DNA of 64,000 bases, taken from positions 185,818,349 through 185,882,348 of the forward strand of contig NC_081842.1 of assembly GCF_963259705.1 (NCBI RefSeq). The letters run 5' to 3'. How positions within the stretch are numbered: the first letter of the stretch is position 1; each line of letters opens with the position of its first letter. A model generated the notes under the pieces. It was not told the origin of the DNA and ran no database searches. It worked only from the letters and a program-made list of their open reading frames with translations. Positions 21,614 through 31,702 of this stretch are shown piece after piece. This stretch comes from Myotis daubentonii (Eukaryota; Chordata; Mammalia; Chiroptera; Vespertilionidae). The position numbers and the translations under genes were made by a program.

Positions 21614-22107
21614 ATTTGGAAACAACCTAAGTACCCATCAACGGATGAATGGATTAGAAAACTGTGGTACATCTACACGATGGAATACTATGCTGCTGTA
21701 AAAAAGAAGGAATTCTTACGATTTGCAACAGCATGGATGGAACTAGAGAGCATTATGCTAAGTGAAATATGCCAGTCAGTGAAATAAAAATACCACATGA
21801 TCTCACTCATTTATGGATAATAAAGACCATTATAAACTGATGAACAAAAATAGATATAGCGGCAGAGCAGCATTAAACAGACTGTCAAACTGCAGTGGGA
21901 AGGCTGGGGAGGGTTGGGGGGGGTAAGAGATCAACCAAAGGACTTGTATGCATGCATATAAGCATAACCAATGGACACAAGACACTGGGGGGTAGGGGAG
22001 GCTGGGGGAAGGTCAAGTGAGGGTGGGGGGGAAAGGAGACAAATGTACTACTTGTAATATTTTAAGCAATAAAAAAAAATCAGACCAAAAAAAAAAAAAA
22101 AAAGAAA
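21612..22107 (+). mobile_element. 5'-truncated L1 3' end, head to head with MINDY3 retrocopy
   Basis: Begins inside L1 ORF2 ('ggaaacaacctaagtaccc'), runs through 'tggaatactatgctgctg' and the G-rich 3'UTR, and ends with a poly(A) at 22087-22103. The 5' end touches the truncated 5' end of the MINDY3 retrocopy, leaving both poly(A) tails pointing outward. Fairly young looking. Confidence 0.9.
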
Positions 22108-23155
22108 AGTGACCTTGTCTTCAACAAATAGTAAAGGAAGAGAGAAAGATTGAAAAACATATAAAACTTTGGACATACAATCAATTTTAAACTGCTAAAA
22201 AGTGAAATTATGAGTCACTTGGGAAAATGTGAGCTACTGGATATTCAATAATTTTGAGAATGTATTGTTCATTTTGGGAGCATAATAATGGTATGGTTGC
22301 AAATATTAGAAAAGCCATTATATTTTAGAGTTAAAATGTTAATGAATTAAATTATATGATGACTGAGATATGATTTAAGAAGATTCAAGGAGTGTGGAGA
22401 GGAAGATGTGCAGGTTTGTACAGGAAACAAGATTGGTCACTGAATGGTCATCGTTGAAAGTGGGTGACAGGCACAGGGAGTTCATTAATGTATTCTCTAT
22501 GTTTTGTCTATGTTTGATATTTTCCATTATAAAAATGTTACTTAAATGTTAAAGCTTCTTTTTCCTCTACGACATATTCATATATTACTTGCTAATATGG
22601 TTAATATCATCGTGGGAGACCACATTATAAGGCAAATCATACTCCAATTGCTCCTTTCTATTTTTCTTTCTTGAAAAATTGTAGTAATTTATATGATAAA
22701 GTAAACAAGAAAAGATAATTTGTGTTGATCTTGTTTATCATTTAAATTGCATCTATGGCAGAAATGTACTAACACATCCTAAAAGCATCTAAGTAGAAAG
22801 AAGTAAGTTCAGGGATGGACATTTAGGTTCCATTACAGTTGGAAACATTATGAGAAAGAAGTGCTTTGGGCTCATGTGATAAGTTTTCATTTTTAAATTT
22901 TGACTTCCTCACATTTATTGATAGCTTATTTCATTTTGTGGTGATAAAGTTTGAGAATGCCCATATAGACCCCCAAATTATTTAGCAATATGGATTCATG
23001 CTAATCCAAGGCTATTACAATTATCTGCACAAAATAACATTCTAAAAGTGAAAAATAAAGTGTGAAGACATTAACTTGATTCACAATTGTTTTCACTTAA
23101 ATATCTCTCCCCCCCTTTTTTTGCCCTAGTCTGATTAAACTTTACTATCTGGTAA
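22108..23155. other. Mostly unclassified DNA
   Basis: 'gtgggtgacaggcacaggga' to 'ttccattataaaaatgtta' (about 22450-22540) resembles the end of a common old retroelement that I cannot name. The rest shows nothing. Confidence 0.35.
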
Positions 23156-23632
23156 TCTAATAAAAGGGTAATATATGCTCATTAGACCAGATGTCTTCCA
23201 GAAATCCATCTGGACATCCTTCCAGACAAAGTCATGGTGGCGGGGGCTGGGACAGAGATGGTTAGGGGCAACCAGGCCAGCAGGGGAGGGCAGTTAGGGG
23301 CGACCAGGCTGGCAGGGGAGAGCAGTTGGGGGTGATCAGGCTAGCAGGCAGAGGTGGTTAGGGGCGATCAGGCAGGCAGGCAGAGAGGTTAGGGGTGACC
23401 AGGTAGGCAGGGGAGCAGTTAAGGGCATCAGGCAGGCAGGAAGAGGGGTTAGGGGTGATCAGGCAGGCAGGGGAGCAGTTAGGGGCATCAGGCAGGCAGG
23501 CAGAGTGGTTAGGGGTGATCAGGCAGGCAGGCAGGTGGGCAGTTAGGAGCCAGTGGTCCCGGTTTGTGAGAGGGTGCAGGCCGGGTTAAGGAACCCCCTC
23601 CCATGCATGAATTTCATGCACCGGGTCTCTAG
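23156..23632 (+). mobile_element. Helitron, E type with internal minisatellite
   Basis: 5' end TCTAATAAAAGGGTAATAT after host A. The end has hairpin 'gcatgaatttcatgc' and CGGGTCTCTAG before host T. The interior at 23260-23545 is an array of units built on 'gttaggggtgatcaggcagg'. Same family as 61224 and 61853. Confidence 0.9.
23260..23545 (+). repeat. Minisatellite inside E-type Helitron
   Basis: About eight imperfect units of some 32-40 bp built on 'gttaggggcgatcaggcagg'. The units vary in length, so this is not a CRISPR array. Confidence 0.8.
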
Positions 23633-23689
23633 TCTCTGTATAATAACAATAGCAATACCAACAACCACCAAAATAAAGCAAAATTAGTG

Positions 23690-23865
23690 TAATTTATTGA
23701 GTCGCACCTCAAGGATTCTCCTAAGGACACTTTATAACATGCTATATAATTTAATTCTTGCACAAAGTCCTAAAATACATCTTTTATTTGTTATATAAGG
23801 GAACAAGTTCAGAGGCTTGTCACTTGTCCTAGGATACCCGATTAGAGTTAGAATCAGACCTGAAA
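23690..23865 (-). mobile_element. MIR SINE
   Basis: Antisense MIR order: 'tttattgagtcgcacc', 'actttataacatgctatat' and 'agaggcttgtcacttgtcc'. Diverged. Confidence 0.55.
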
Positions 23866-25129
23866 AAGGGGCTAGAGTATATGATTACAAAGCACTTATT
23901 TTTTTATGATGTTATACTAGATTTTAATATTAACCATAGTTACAGATAATTTTTTAAATGTATATGACATTGAAGCAATCATTTAATGTTATCTGAAGCC
24001 AAATAGTAGTTTTTAGATCATCTGCATTTGTGCTCCATGACTCTTATTTTATCATTCATAAAATGGTGGTTGTAATAAAATAATATCTACATCACAGGTG
24101 GATATAAAGATTGCATAAGGCAGTGTATGCAAAAGAACTTGACAAACTCTAAAGCAATGTAGAAAATGCAAAGCAGTGCTGCTGTTACTATGTCCTGCAA
24201 TATGCACTGGATTATACACAAAGATTATTACATCTTCCCCTCAGAAAAAAGAGAGTGTGAAAAATTCTCTACAAAAATGAAGTTATATGCAAGAGGTGAA
24301 TGTAAAGGTTTTAGTCTTCTCTCTCATTATGAAAACACATCCATCCTAAGCCTTCTTTGGAGATCTCCTTTGGGCAATAGGCAAATCCCAGGAGTAAATT
24401 CCAATAGGCAAACCCCAGGAGTAAATTCATGGAAGGAGACCACGTAGTAGAATGTGATACTGTATGATCCTTTGCCGAAGCAGACTGCTTTTCCATCTTT
24501 ACAATGTCAGCTGTTTTAAGCTTCTGCTACATAAAAAAGGACATTTTCGTAAGCAGGATAGGAGGTACAGTAGCAAGAACTGCATGCAAAACTGCCAAGA
24601 AGCACTAAGTAAATCGACTTGCTGAGGTAGAAAGATCTGAAGATCATACACCCTCTCAGCTGTGGTGTGATAGCTCCTGCTTACCTTAAAGAGACTGTTC
24701 AGCTGTCTCAACTGCCCTGAGTTTCTTCTGCAGAGGGAACTTGCAGTTGGTGCTGTCTTCTCAGAATGTGTTTATCGCAGTTACATTTATTTCATTGTTT
24801 AAGTTTCTATCACCTTGGCAACAGTGTTCTATTATAAGAATAACACCTGAATCTTAACAAAAGCTACATTGAAGTGAGTTATCTAATGAGTAAAGCTTCA
24901 TTCTGTTGTTTTGCTAAAAGTATAGTGTGTTGGGGGTTTAAATAAATGATTATATCTTTATGTGTGCTTTTCTGAGACCTTGGGAAGATTAAGCTCAACA
25001 GGGTGTTTATTTGAATGGCAATAGCCCTACTGACGTTGCTGGAGAGATAGTGGCTGGCCTTTCTTATGCTACTTTTCCTCATCGTCTCAGTTCTGCAATT
25101 ATGCTAAACGGACATGTTTTCATGGTGTG
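23866..25129. other. Unique-looking DNA with a 27-bp tandem duplication
   Basis: No gene or family found. A direct duplication of 'aataggcaaatcccaggag' plus 'taaattc' lies at about 24375-24427. Short frames (up to 93 codons) show no homology I recognise. Confidence 0.4.
24375..24427 (+). repeat. Tandem duplication, two 27-bp units
   Basis: Two adjacent copies differ by about two bases ('aataggcaaatcccaggag' against 'aataggcaaaccccaggag'). Confidence 0.85.
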
Positions 25130-25640
25130 TTTCATGCATATATGTACTTCCATATCTTTGTTCATATTGAACCTGCTGCCTGAAATGCCTTTACATCTTT
25201 TTCAAGTTGCCTTTATTCTGTTTCAAAGCTCAATTCAAATGGTATTGATGAAAACTTTTTTCTTTTTAAAATAATTTTTGTTTTTATTTATTTTAAAAGA
25301 GAGGAGTAGAGAGATTGAAACATCAATGAGGCCACCTCCTGCATGCTTCCTACTGGGGATTGAGCCTGCAACCTAGGCATATGCCCTGGCAGGGAATTGA
25401 ACCAGTGACCTCTTGGTTCGTGGGTTGATGTTTAACCACTGAGCAACACCAGCCAGACTGGTGAAAACTTCCTTGATTTCCTCAAATTTCAGGAACCTCT
25501 AAACCAATTCCTCTGTTTTAGCATTTACCATGTTGTTTTATTCATCTGCCCTTCTCTTCTGCTACTGTGAAGGCAGAGGCTCCCTTATTCATCTTTGTAT
25601 CTACAGTATCTACCCTAGTGTCTGGCATTTAGGAAGTCCA
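25130..25640 (+). mobile_element. L2 LINE 3' end split by a VES SINE
   Basis: 'ctgctgcctgaaatgccttt', 'cttttctagc'-like antidegraded parts, then past the SINE 'cttccttgatttcctc', 'ctgtgaaggcagaggctcc' and 'tagtgtctggcatttagg' follow the L2 3' end in order. Confidence 0.7.
25264..25459 (-). mobile_element. VES SINE in L2
   Basis: Minus-strand copy of the 'gtggttgag' subtype (A box complement 'tgtttaaccactgagcaaca'). Target duplication about 'tgatgaaaactttt' on the left and 'tggtgaaaactt' on the right. Confidence 0.9.
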
Positions 25641-25669
25641 GAGTAATGTCTGTTTTATAAATGAGAAAA

Positions 25670-25882
25670 TAGAACTTCCTGGAGCAAGAATCAGGCTTCT
25701 TGGATTTGGATCCAAGCTCTACCACTTGCTAACTCTATGGCCTTTGGCAAATCCATAAATTCTCTGTGTTTCTCATTTCTAAAATAAAATAATACGATAA
25801 CTCCCTTATTAGATTGTTGTGAGGATTTAATATATGTCAAGTATATAGAATAGGGCCACTCATACAATTAATGTTTGCTATC
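25670..25882 (+). mobile_element. MIR SINE
   Basis: 'ctctaccacttgctaactct', 'ctttggcaaatccataaatt' and 'ttagattgttgtgaggattt' give the sense MIR core. Confidence 0.72.
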
Positions 25883-26761
25883 ACTTTTCTATTGAATTTA
25901 TTTGGGTGACATTGTTTAAAAAAATTATATAGGTTTCAGGTATACAGTTCTACAATACATCATCTGAATATTATATTGTTGGTTTATCACCCCAAGTCAA
26001 GGCTCCTTCCATAACCACTTATCCCCCGTTTACCTTCTTCTACTTTCCCTCCTTACCCTCTGGCAATCACCATACTGTTTTCTGTGTCCGTGAGTCTTTT
26101 CTTTTTTTACTTTGCTTAATCCCTTAACCCTTCTCACTCAGTCCCTAACACCATCCCCTCTGACAGCTGTTAGTCTGTTCTCTGTATCCATTAGTCTGTC
26201 TCCACTTTATTACTTTATTTTGTTCATTAGATTCCACTTGTCTTTCTCTGATTGGTTTATTTCACTTACCACAATACTCTCCAGATCCATCCATGCTATC
26301 AGGAAAAGTAAGATTTCCTTCTTTTTTATGGCTGAGTAGTAGTCCATTGTGTAAATGTACCATGCCTTTTTGTCCACTCATCTACATATGGACAGTTGAG
26401 CTGCATCCAAATCTTGCTATTGTAAATAATGCTGCAGTGAACACAGGGGTGCATATATTCTTTCAAATTAGTGTTTTGTTTTGTTTTTTTTTGATATATT
26501 CCTAGAAGTGGAATTGCTGGGTTATAAGACAGTTCCATTTTTAATTTTTTGTGGTAACTCCATATTGTTTTCTACTGTGGGTGTACCAGTCTGCATTCCT
26601 ATTAACAGTACGCAAGGGTTCCTTTTTCTCCACTTCCTTACCAGCACTTGTTGTTTGTTGACTTATTGTTGATAGCCATTTGGACAGGTTTGAGGTGATA
26701 TCTCATTATGGTTTTAATTTGCATTTCTCTGATGATTAGTGAAGTTCAGCATTATTTTATA

Positions 26762-27169
26762 CTAGAGGCCCAGTGCATGAAGTTCGTGCACTTAGGGAGG
26801 GTTCCTCAGCCTAGCCTGCATCCTCTTGCAGTCTGGGAGTCCTCAGGGGATGTCCAACTGATGGCTCCCCTGTCAGGGGTAGCGGGCCTAAATCATCAGT
26901 CAGACATCTTTAGCGCTGCAGCTCCTGCCACCACTGCTGCGCTCGCCACCTGTGAGCCTGGCTTCTGGCTGAGCAGCGCTCCCCCTGTGGGAGTGCACTG
27001 ACCACCAGAGGGCAGCTCCTGCGTTGAGCGTCTGCCCCCTGGTGGTCATTACACATCATAGTGAGCACATGAGCAGCCTTAGCATTTCATTAGCATATTA
27101 AGCTTTGATTGGTTGAATGGACAACTGGATGACTAGACACTTAGCAAATTAGGCTTTTATTATATAGGA
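26762..27169 (-). mobile_element. Helitron, A type; array member 1
   Basis: The left end is CTAGAGGCCCAGTGCATGAAG (3' end, next to host A at 26761) and the right end is 'cttttattatatagga' (5' end). It carries the best inverted CTCF-like pair (27002-27045). The next Helitron begins at the following base. Confidence 0.93.
27002..27045. promoter_or_regulatory. Inverted pair of CTCF-like motifs (A-type Helitron)
   Basis: CCACCAGAGGGCAGC on plus at 27002-27016 fits the CTCF core CCASYAGRKGGCRSY at every position. CCACCAGGGGGCAGA on minus at 27031-27045 fits 14 of 15. The pair sits in a near-palindrome and spans 44 bp, as in two other copies. Occupancy is not known. Confidence 0.6.
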
Positions 27170-27712
27170 CTAGAGGCCCAGTACACAAAAATTTGAGCAC
27201 TGGTAGGGGGGTGGTGTCCCGCAGGGCCGATCAGGGGGTTGGGGAGCACCCCCCTGTCACACACAAAGCAGGGACGATCAGGGGGTTGGGGCGCCTTCCC
27301 CTGTCATGAACAGAGCAGGGCAGATAGGGAGGTTGTTGCCCCGCCCCCTGTCAAACATAGAGCTGCAGGGCAATCAGGGGTTTTGGGCACTGCCCCCTGT
27401 CACGCTGCTCCAGGGGCCAGGAGGCCTCGCGGCTCCGCTGATCCCAGTGCTGGGAGGCCTCGCGGCTCCGCTTGACACCAGGCAGTGAGGCCTCGCTGTT
27501 CTGCTGATCCTGGTTCTGGGAGGCCTCGCTGCTCCACTGATCCCGGTGCCAGGAGGCCTCGTAGCTCCGCTGATCCTAGTGCCGGGAGGCCTGGAGGCTC
27601 CACTGATCCCAGGGCGTGAGGCCTCACGGCTCCGCTGATCTGGGGTTTGGGAGGCCTCGCGGCTCCACTGATCCCGGTGCTGGGAGGAATATTACCCTTT
27701 TACTATATAGGA
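27170..27712 (-). mobile_element. Helitron, B type; array member 2
   Basis: CTAGAGGCCCAGTACAC at the left and 'ttactatatagga' at the right. It contains two minisatellites: units of about 60 bp with 'cagggcagatagggagg' (27230-27410) and units of about 36 bp with 'ggcctcgcggctccgctgat' (27415-27690). Confidence 0.92.
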
Positions 27713-28381
27713 TAGAGGCCTGGTGCACTGGTGGGGGCCGGCTGGTTTGCCCTGTAGGGTGTCCTGGATCAGGGTAGGGGTCCCGCTTGGGTGCCTGGCC
27801 AGCCTGGATGAGGGGATGATGGCTGTTTGCAGCTGGTCACAGCCCCTTCAGGGCCGGTGTCCCCACTGGGGTGCCTGGTCAGTGTGGGTGAGGGGCTGAG
27901 GGCCGTTTTCAGGGTGGCGGGTGACTGAAGCTCCAAACCGCTCCTTTTTTTCTTTTTTTTTATTCTGGGATTTATTTACCTTCTATGGCTGTCACTGGAA
28001 CTGAGAGCCAGCTTTAGCTCTGAGGCTCGGCTCCAGCTCTGAGACCTCGGCAGCTGAAAGCAGGGATCTGGGATTGTTTGGATTCTATAATTGAAACACT
28101 GTTGCAACTCCAGCTCAGCCGGGTGGCTGAAAGCATGGGGTTTGTTTAGCTTCTATAATTGCAACATAGCTGCTTAGAGTGCAGCTCAGAGGCCGGCAGC
28201 GGCAGGCGGAGAACCTTGGCTTCCTCCTTCACTGGAGCAAGCAAGCCTCCTGTTCGCTTCAGCTGCCTGGCTGCTGGCCGCCATCTTGGTTGGCAGTTAA
28301 TTTGCATATTGCCCTGATTAGCCAATGGGAAGCGTTTCGGAGGTACAGTTAATTACCATGTTTGTCTATTATTAGATAGGA
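27713..28381 (-). mobile_element. Helitron, C type; array member 3
   Basis: The 3' end reads TAGAGGCCTGGTGCAC joined straight to the 5' end of member 2 (complement CCTCTATCCTATATAG). The 5' end is at the right: 'gtctattattagatagga'. The promoter-like part 'ggccgccatcttggttgg' is near 28285. The 'gctgaaagcagggatctgg' segment is tandemly duplicated at 27990-28190. Confidence 0.92.
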
Positions 28382-28554
28382 CTAGAGGCCCGGTGCTCAA
28401 AAATTTGTGCACTGGCGGGGGGTATCCCTCAGCCCCACTTGTGCCCTCTCACAGTCTGGGACCCCTCGGGAGATAACGACCTGCTGGCTTAGGCCCACTC
28501 CCGGGTGGCAGAGGGCAGGCCCAATCCTTAGGTGCCTGCCCCGCAGCCTCTGGT

Positions 28555-29215
28555 CCGGCTCAGAGCAGGGCCAATTGGGGAGTTGGGGCACCGCCCCAGT
28601 CATGCACAGAGCAGGGCGGATCAGGAGGTTGCGATGCCACCCCCAGTCATGCTCAGAGTAGGGCCGATTGGGGGGTTGGGGCGCCGCGCCCTGTCACACT
28701 CAAGGCAGGCTCGATGGGGAGGTTGCGGCACCACCCCTGTCACATACAGAGCCGGCTGATCAGGGTGTTGGGGCTCTGCCCACTGTCACGCACAGAGTAG
28801 GGCCAATAGGGGAATTGGGGCACTGCCCCCTGTCACACACAGATCAGGGTAGATAAGGGGGTTGGGGTGCCACCCCCTGTCAGCCACAGAGTAGGGCAGA
28901 TCAGGGGGTTGGAGCACTCCCCTCTGTCATACTCAGGGCAGGGCAGATGGGGAGGTTGCGGCTCCACCCCGTCACACACAGATCAGGGCCCATGGGGAGG
29001 TTGGGGTGCCACACCCTGTCACACACAGAGCAGGGCCAATTAGGGGCTTGGGGAGTTCCCGCCTATCAGGCACAGAGCAGGGCCGATCAGGGTGTTAGGG
29101 TGCCTTCCCCTGTCATGAACAGAGCAGGGCAGATAGGGAGGTTGTGGCCCCGCCCCTGTCACACACAGAGCCGCAGGGCGTTCAGCGGGTTTGGGCGCTG
29201 CCCCCTGTCACGCTG
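28555..29215 (-). repeat. Minisatellite in B-type Helitron, ~60-bp units
   Basis: Units of the form 'cacacagagcagggccgatc', then 'agggggttggggcgcc' and 'ccccctgtca'. Units differ by several substitutions each. The long frames across it are a repeat artefact. Confidence 0.85.
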
Positions 29216-29455
29216 CTCCAGAGGCCTCGCTGCTCCGCTATTCCCAGTGCCGGGAGGTCTCGGGGCTCCGCTGATCCCAGTGCCGGGAGGCCTCGCAGCT
29301 CCGCTGATCCCAGTGCCGGGAGGTCTCGGGGCTCCGCTGATCCCGGTGCCAGGAGGCCTCGCCGCTCCACTGATCCCGGGTTTGGGAGGTGTTGCAGCTC
29401 CCCTGCTCCCGGATTCAGGAGGCCTCGCAGCTCCACTGATCCCGGTGCTAGGAGG
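29216..29455 (-). repeat. Minisatellite in B-type Helitron, ~36-bp units
   Basis: About seven units of 'ggcctcgcagctccgctgat' plus 'cccagtgccggga'. It shows in translation as a repeated PGGLAAPLIPV-like motif, but nothing supports a gene. Confidence 0.87.
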
Positions 29456-29480
29456 CATATTACCCTTTTACTATATAGGA

Positions 29481-30143
29481 TAGAGGCCTGGTGCATGGGT
29501 TGGGGCTGGCTGGTTTGCCCTGAAGGGTGTCCCAGATCAGGGTGGGGGTCCTGCTTTGGTGCCTGGCCAGCCTGTGTGAGGGGGTGATGGCTGTTTGCAG
29601 CTGGTTATACCCCCTTCAGGGTGGGGGTCCCCACTGGGGTGCCTGGTCAGTCTGGGTGAGGGGCTGAGGGCCGTTTTCAGGCTGGCGGGTGACTGAATCT
29701 CCCAACCTCTCCTTTTTTTCTTTTCTTTTTTTATTCTGGGATTTATTTACCTTCTATAGCTGTCACTCGATTTGAGAGCCCGCTCCAGCTCTGAGACCTT
29801 GGCTGCTGAAAGCAGAGATATGGATTTGTTTGGCTTCTGTAATTGAAACACTGTTATAGCTCCAGTTCTCAGGCTTGGCTGGATGAAAGCAGGTTTCTGG
29901 GGTTTGTTTAGCTTCTATAATTGCAACATTGTTTCTTAGAATGCAGCTCAGAGGCCAGCAGCGGCAGGCGGGGAACCTTGGCTTCCTCCATCACTGGAGC
30001 AAGCATGCCTCCTGTTCGCTTCAGCTGCCTGGCTGCTGGCCGCCATCTTGGTTGGCAGTCAATTTGCATATCTTGCTGATTAGCCAGTGGGAAGGGTAGA
30101 GAAGTTATGGTTAATTACCGTGTTTGTTTATTATTAGATAGGA
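29481..30143 (-). mobile_element. Helitron, C type; array member 5
   Basis: The left end TAGAGGCCTGGTGCATG abuts member 4 through the same altered junction as members 2/3. The right end is 'gtttattattagatagga'. The promoter-like 'ggccgccatcttggttgg' lies near 30043. Confidence 0.92.
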
Positions 30144-30618
30144 CTAGAGGCCCAGTGCACAAAAATTTATGTACTCAGGGGCTAGGGGGGAGTCCCTCAG
30201 CCCAGCATGTGCCCTCTCGCAGTCTGGGACCCCTCAGGGGATGACCACCTGCTGGCTTAGGCCCGCTCCCCAGGGGATTGGGCCTAAGCTGGCAATCAGA
30301 CATCCCTCTGGCAGTCCGGCAGTCCTCGGGGGATGTCCACTTGCTAATGAGGAGCAGGCCTAAACTGCAGTCGAACATCCTTAGCGCTGCTGAGGAGGCA
30401 GGAGAGGCACCCACCAACACCGCTGTACTGGCAGCCATCAGCCTGGCTTGTGGCTGAGCAGAGCTCCTCCCATTTGAGAGCAGAGCTCCTCCCATTTGAG
30501 AGCTCCTCCTGCATTGAGCGTCTGCCCCCTGGTGGTCAGTGTTTGTCATAGTGACCAGTCATTCCCAGTCCTGCTGCTGTTAGGGTCAGTTTGCATATTA
30601 CCCTTTTACTATATAGGG
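30144..30618 (-). mobile_element. Helitron, A type; array member 6
   Basis: CTAGAGGCCCAGTGCAC at the left and 'ttactatataggg' at the right (last base mutated). One CTCF-like motif at 30521-30535. An internal 'agagctcctcccatttgag' is tandemly duplicated (30465-30502). Confidence 0.9.
30521..30535 (-). promoter_or_regulatory. CTCF-like core motif in A-type Helitron
   Basis: Minus-strand CCACCAGGGGGCAGA, 14 of 15 to the core consensus by eye. The partner arm is lost next to a local duplication. Confidence 0.5.
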
Positions 30619-31337
30619 TAGAGGCCTGGTGCATGGGTGGGGGCCGGCTGGTTTGCCCTGAAGGGTGATCCAGATCAGGGTGTGGGTCCCACTTGGGTGC
30701 CTGGCCAGCCTGGATGAGGGGATGATGGCTGTTTGCAGCTGGTCACATCCCCTTCAGGGTGGGGGTCCCCAATGGGGTGCCTGGCCGGTCTGGGTAAGGG
30801 GCTGAGGGCCATTTTCAGGCTGGCGGCTGACTGAAGCTCCAGCCTCTCCTTTTTTTCTGTTTTTTTTTTTTTTTTTTTTTTAATTTAGTTTTTTCATTCT
30901 GGGATTTATTTACCTTCTATAGCTATCACTGGAGCTGAGAGCCGGCTCCAGCTCTGAGGCCCTGTTCCAGCTCTGAGGCTGCGGCTGGCTGAATGCAGTT
31001 ATCTGCATTTGTTTAGCTTCTATAATTGAAACTCTGTTACCATCACTGGCGCTCTAAGCTCTGAGGGCCCGGCTGGCTGAAAGCAGGTTTCTGGAGCTTG
31101 TTTAGCTTCTATAATTGCAACATTGTTTCTTAGACTGCAGCTCAGAGGCCAGCAGCGGCAGGCAGGGAACGTTGGGTTCCTTCATCCATGGAGCAAGCAA
31201 GCCTCCTATTCACTTCAGCTGCCTGGCTGCCAGCCTCCGTCTTGGTTGGCAGTTAATTTGCATATCGCCCTGATTAGCCAGTGGGAAGGGTAGCGAAGTT
31301 ACAGTTAATTACTATGTTTCTTTATTATTAGATAGAA
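30619..31337 (-). mobile_element. Helitron, C type; array member 7
   Basis: The left end TAGAGGCCTGGTGCATG abuts member 6 by the recurrent junction. The right end 'tttattattagatagaa' is followed by host T at 31338. It contains a T-run at 30860-30882 and the decayed site 'cctccgtcttggttgg' near 31233. Confidence 0.9.
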
Positions 31338-31418
31338 TGTCTATTGGCCATTTGTATGTCCTCTTTTGGAGAAGTGTCTATTCAGGTCCTTTGTCCATTT
31401 CTTAATTGTTTATTTTTT

Positions 31419-31633
31419 TTAATTTATTTTATTGATTTTTTTACAGAGAGGAAGGGAGAGGGATAAAGAGTTAGAAACATCGATGAGAGAGAAACATTGA
31501 TCAGCTGCCTCCTGCACATCTCCTACTGGGGATGTGCCCGCAACCAAGGTACATGCCCTTGACCGGAATCGAACCCAGGACCCTTCAGTCCGCAGGCTGA
31601 CGCTCTGTCCACTGAGCCAAACTGGTTACGGCG
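31419..31633 (-). mobile_element. VES SINE in L1, perfect target duplication
   Basis: Minus-strand copy of the 'gtggatagagc' subtype (here 'ctgtccactgagcc' complement). Flanked by 'attgtttatttttt' at 31405-31418 and 31634-31647. Its insertion into the L1 is independent of the Helitron array. Confidence 0.95.
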
Positions 31634-31649
31634 ATTGTTTATTTTTTAA

Positions 31650-31656
31650 ATTTATT

Positions 31657-31699
<43 letters not shown>

Positions 31700-31702
31700 T
31701 TT
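31650..31702 (+). repeat. (TTTA)n microsatellite
   Basis: Pure ttta units over most of the interval, probably grown from an AT-rich L1 stretch next to the SINE. Confidence 0.9.

Larger units (their letters stand above)
28382..29480 (-). mobile_element. Helitron, B type, expanded; array member 4
   Basis: CTAGAGGCCCGGTGCTC at the left and 'ttactatatagga' at the right. Length is about twice that of the other B copies because of minisatellite growth: about eleven units of roughly 60 bp at 28555-29215 and about seven units of roughly 36 bp at 29216-29455. Confidence 0.92.

Noticed and set aside
23260..23545. Regular short repeats that might recall a CRISPR array
   Set aside because: Units are adjacent without unique spacers, vary in length, lie inside a Helitron, and the DNA is mammalian.
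28947..29483. A 178-codon open frame with a repeated PGGLAAPLIPV-like motif
   Set aside because: It follows a Helitron minisatellite and is open on several frames of both strands because of the repeat. No domain, start context or neighbour supports a gene.
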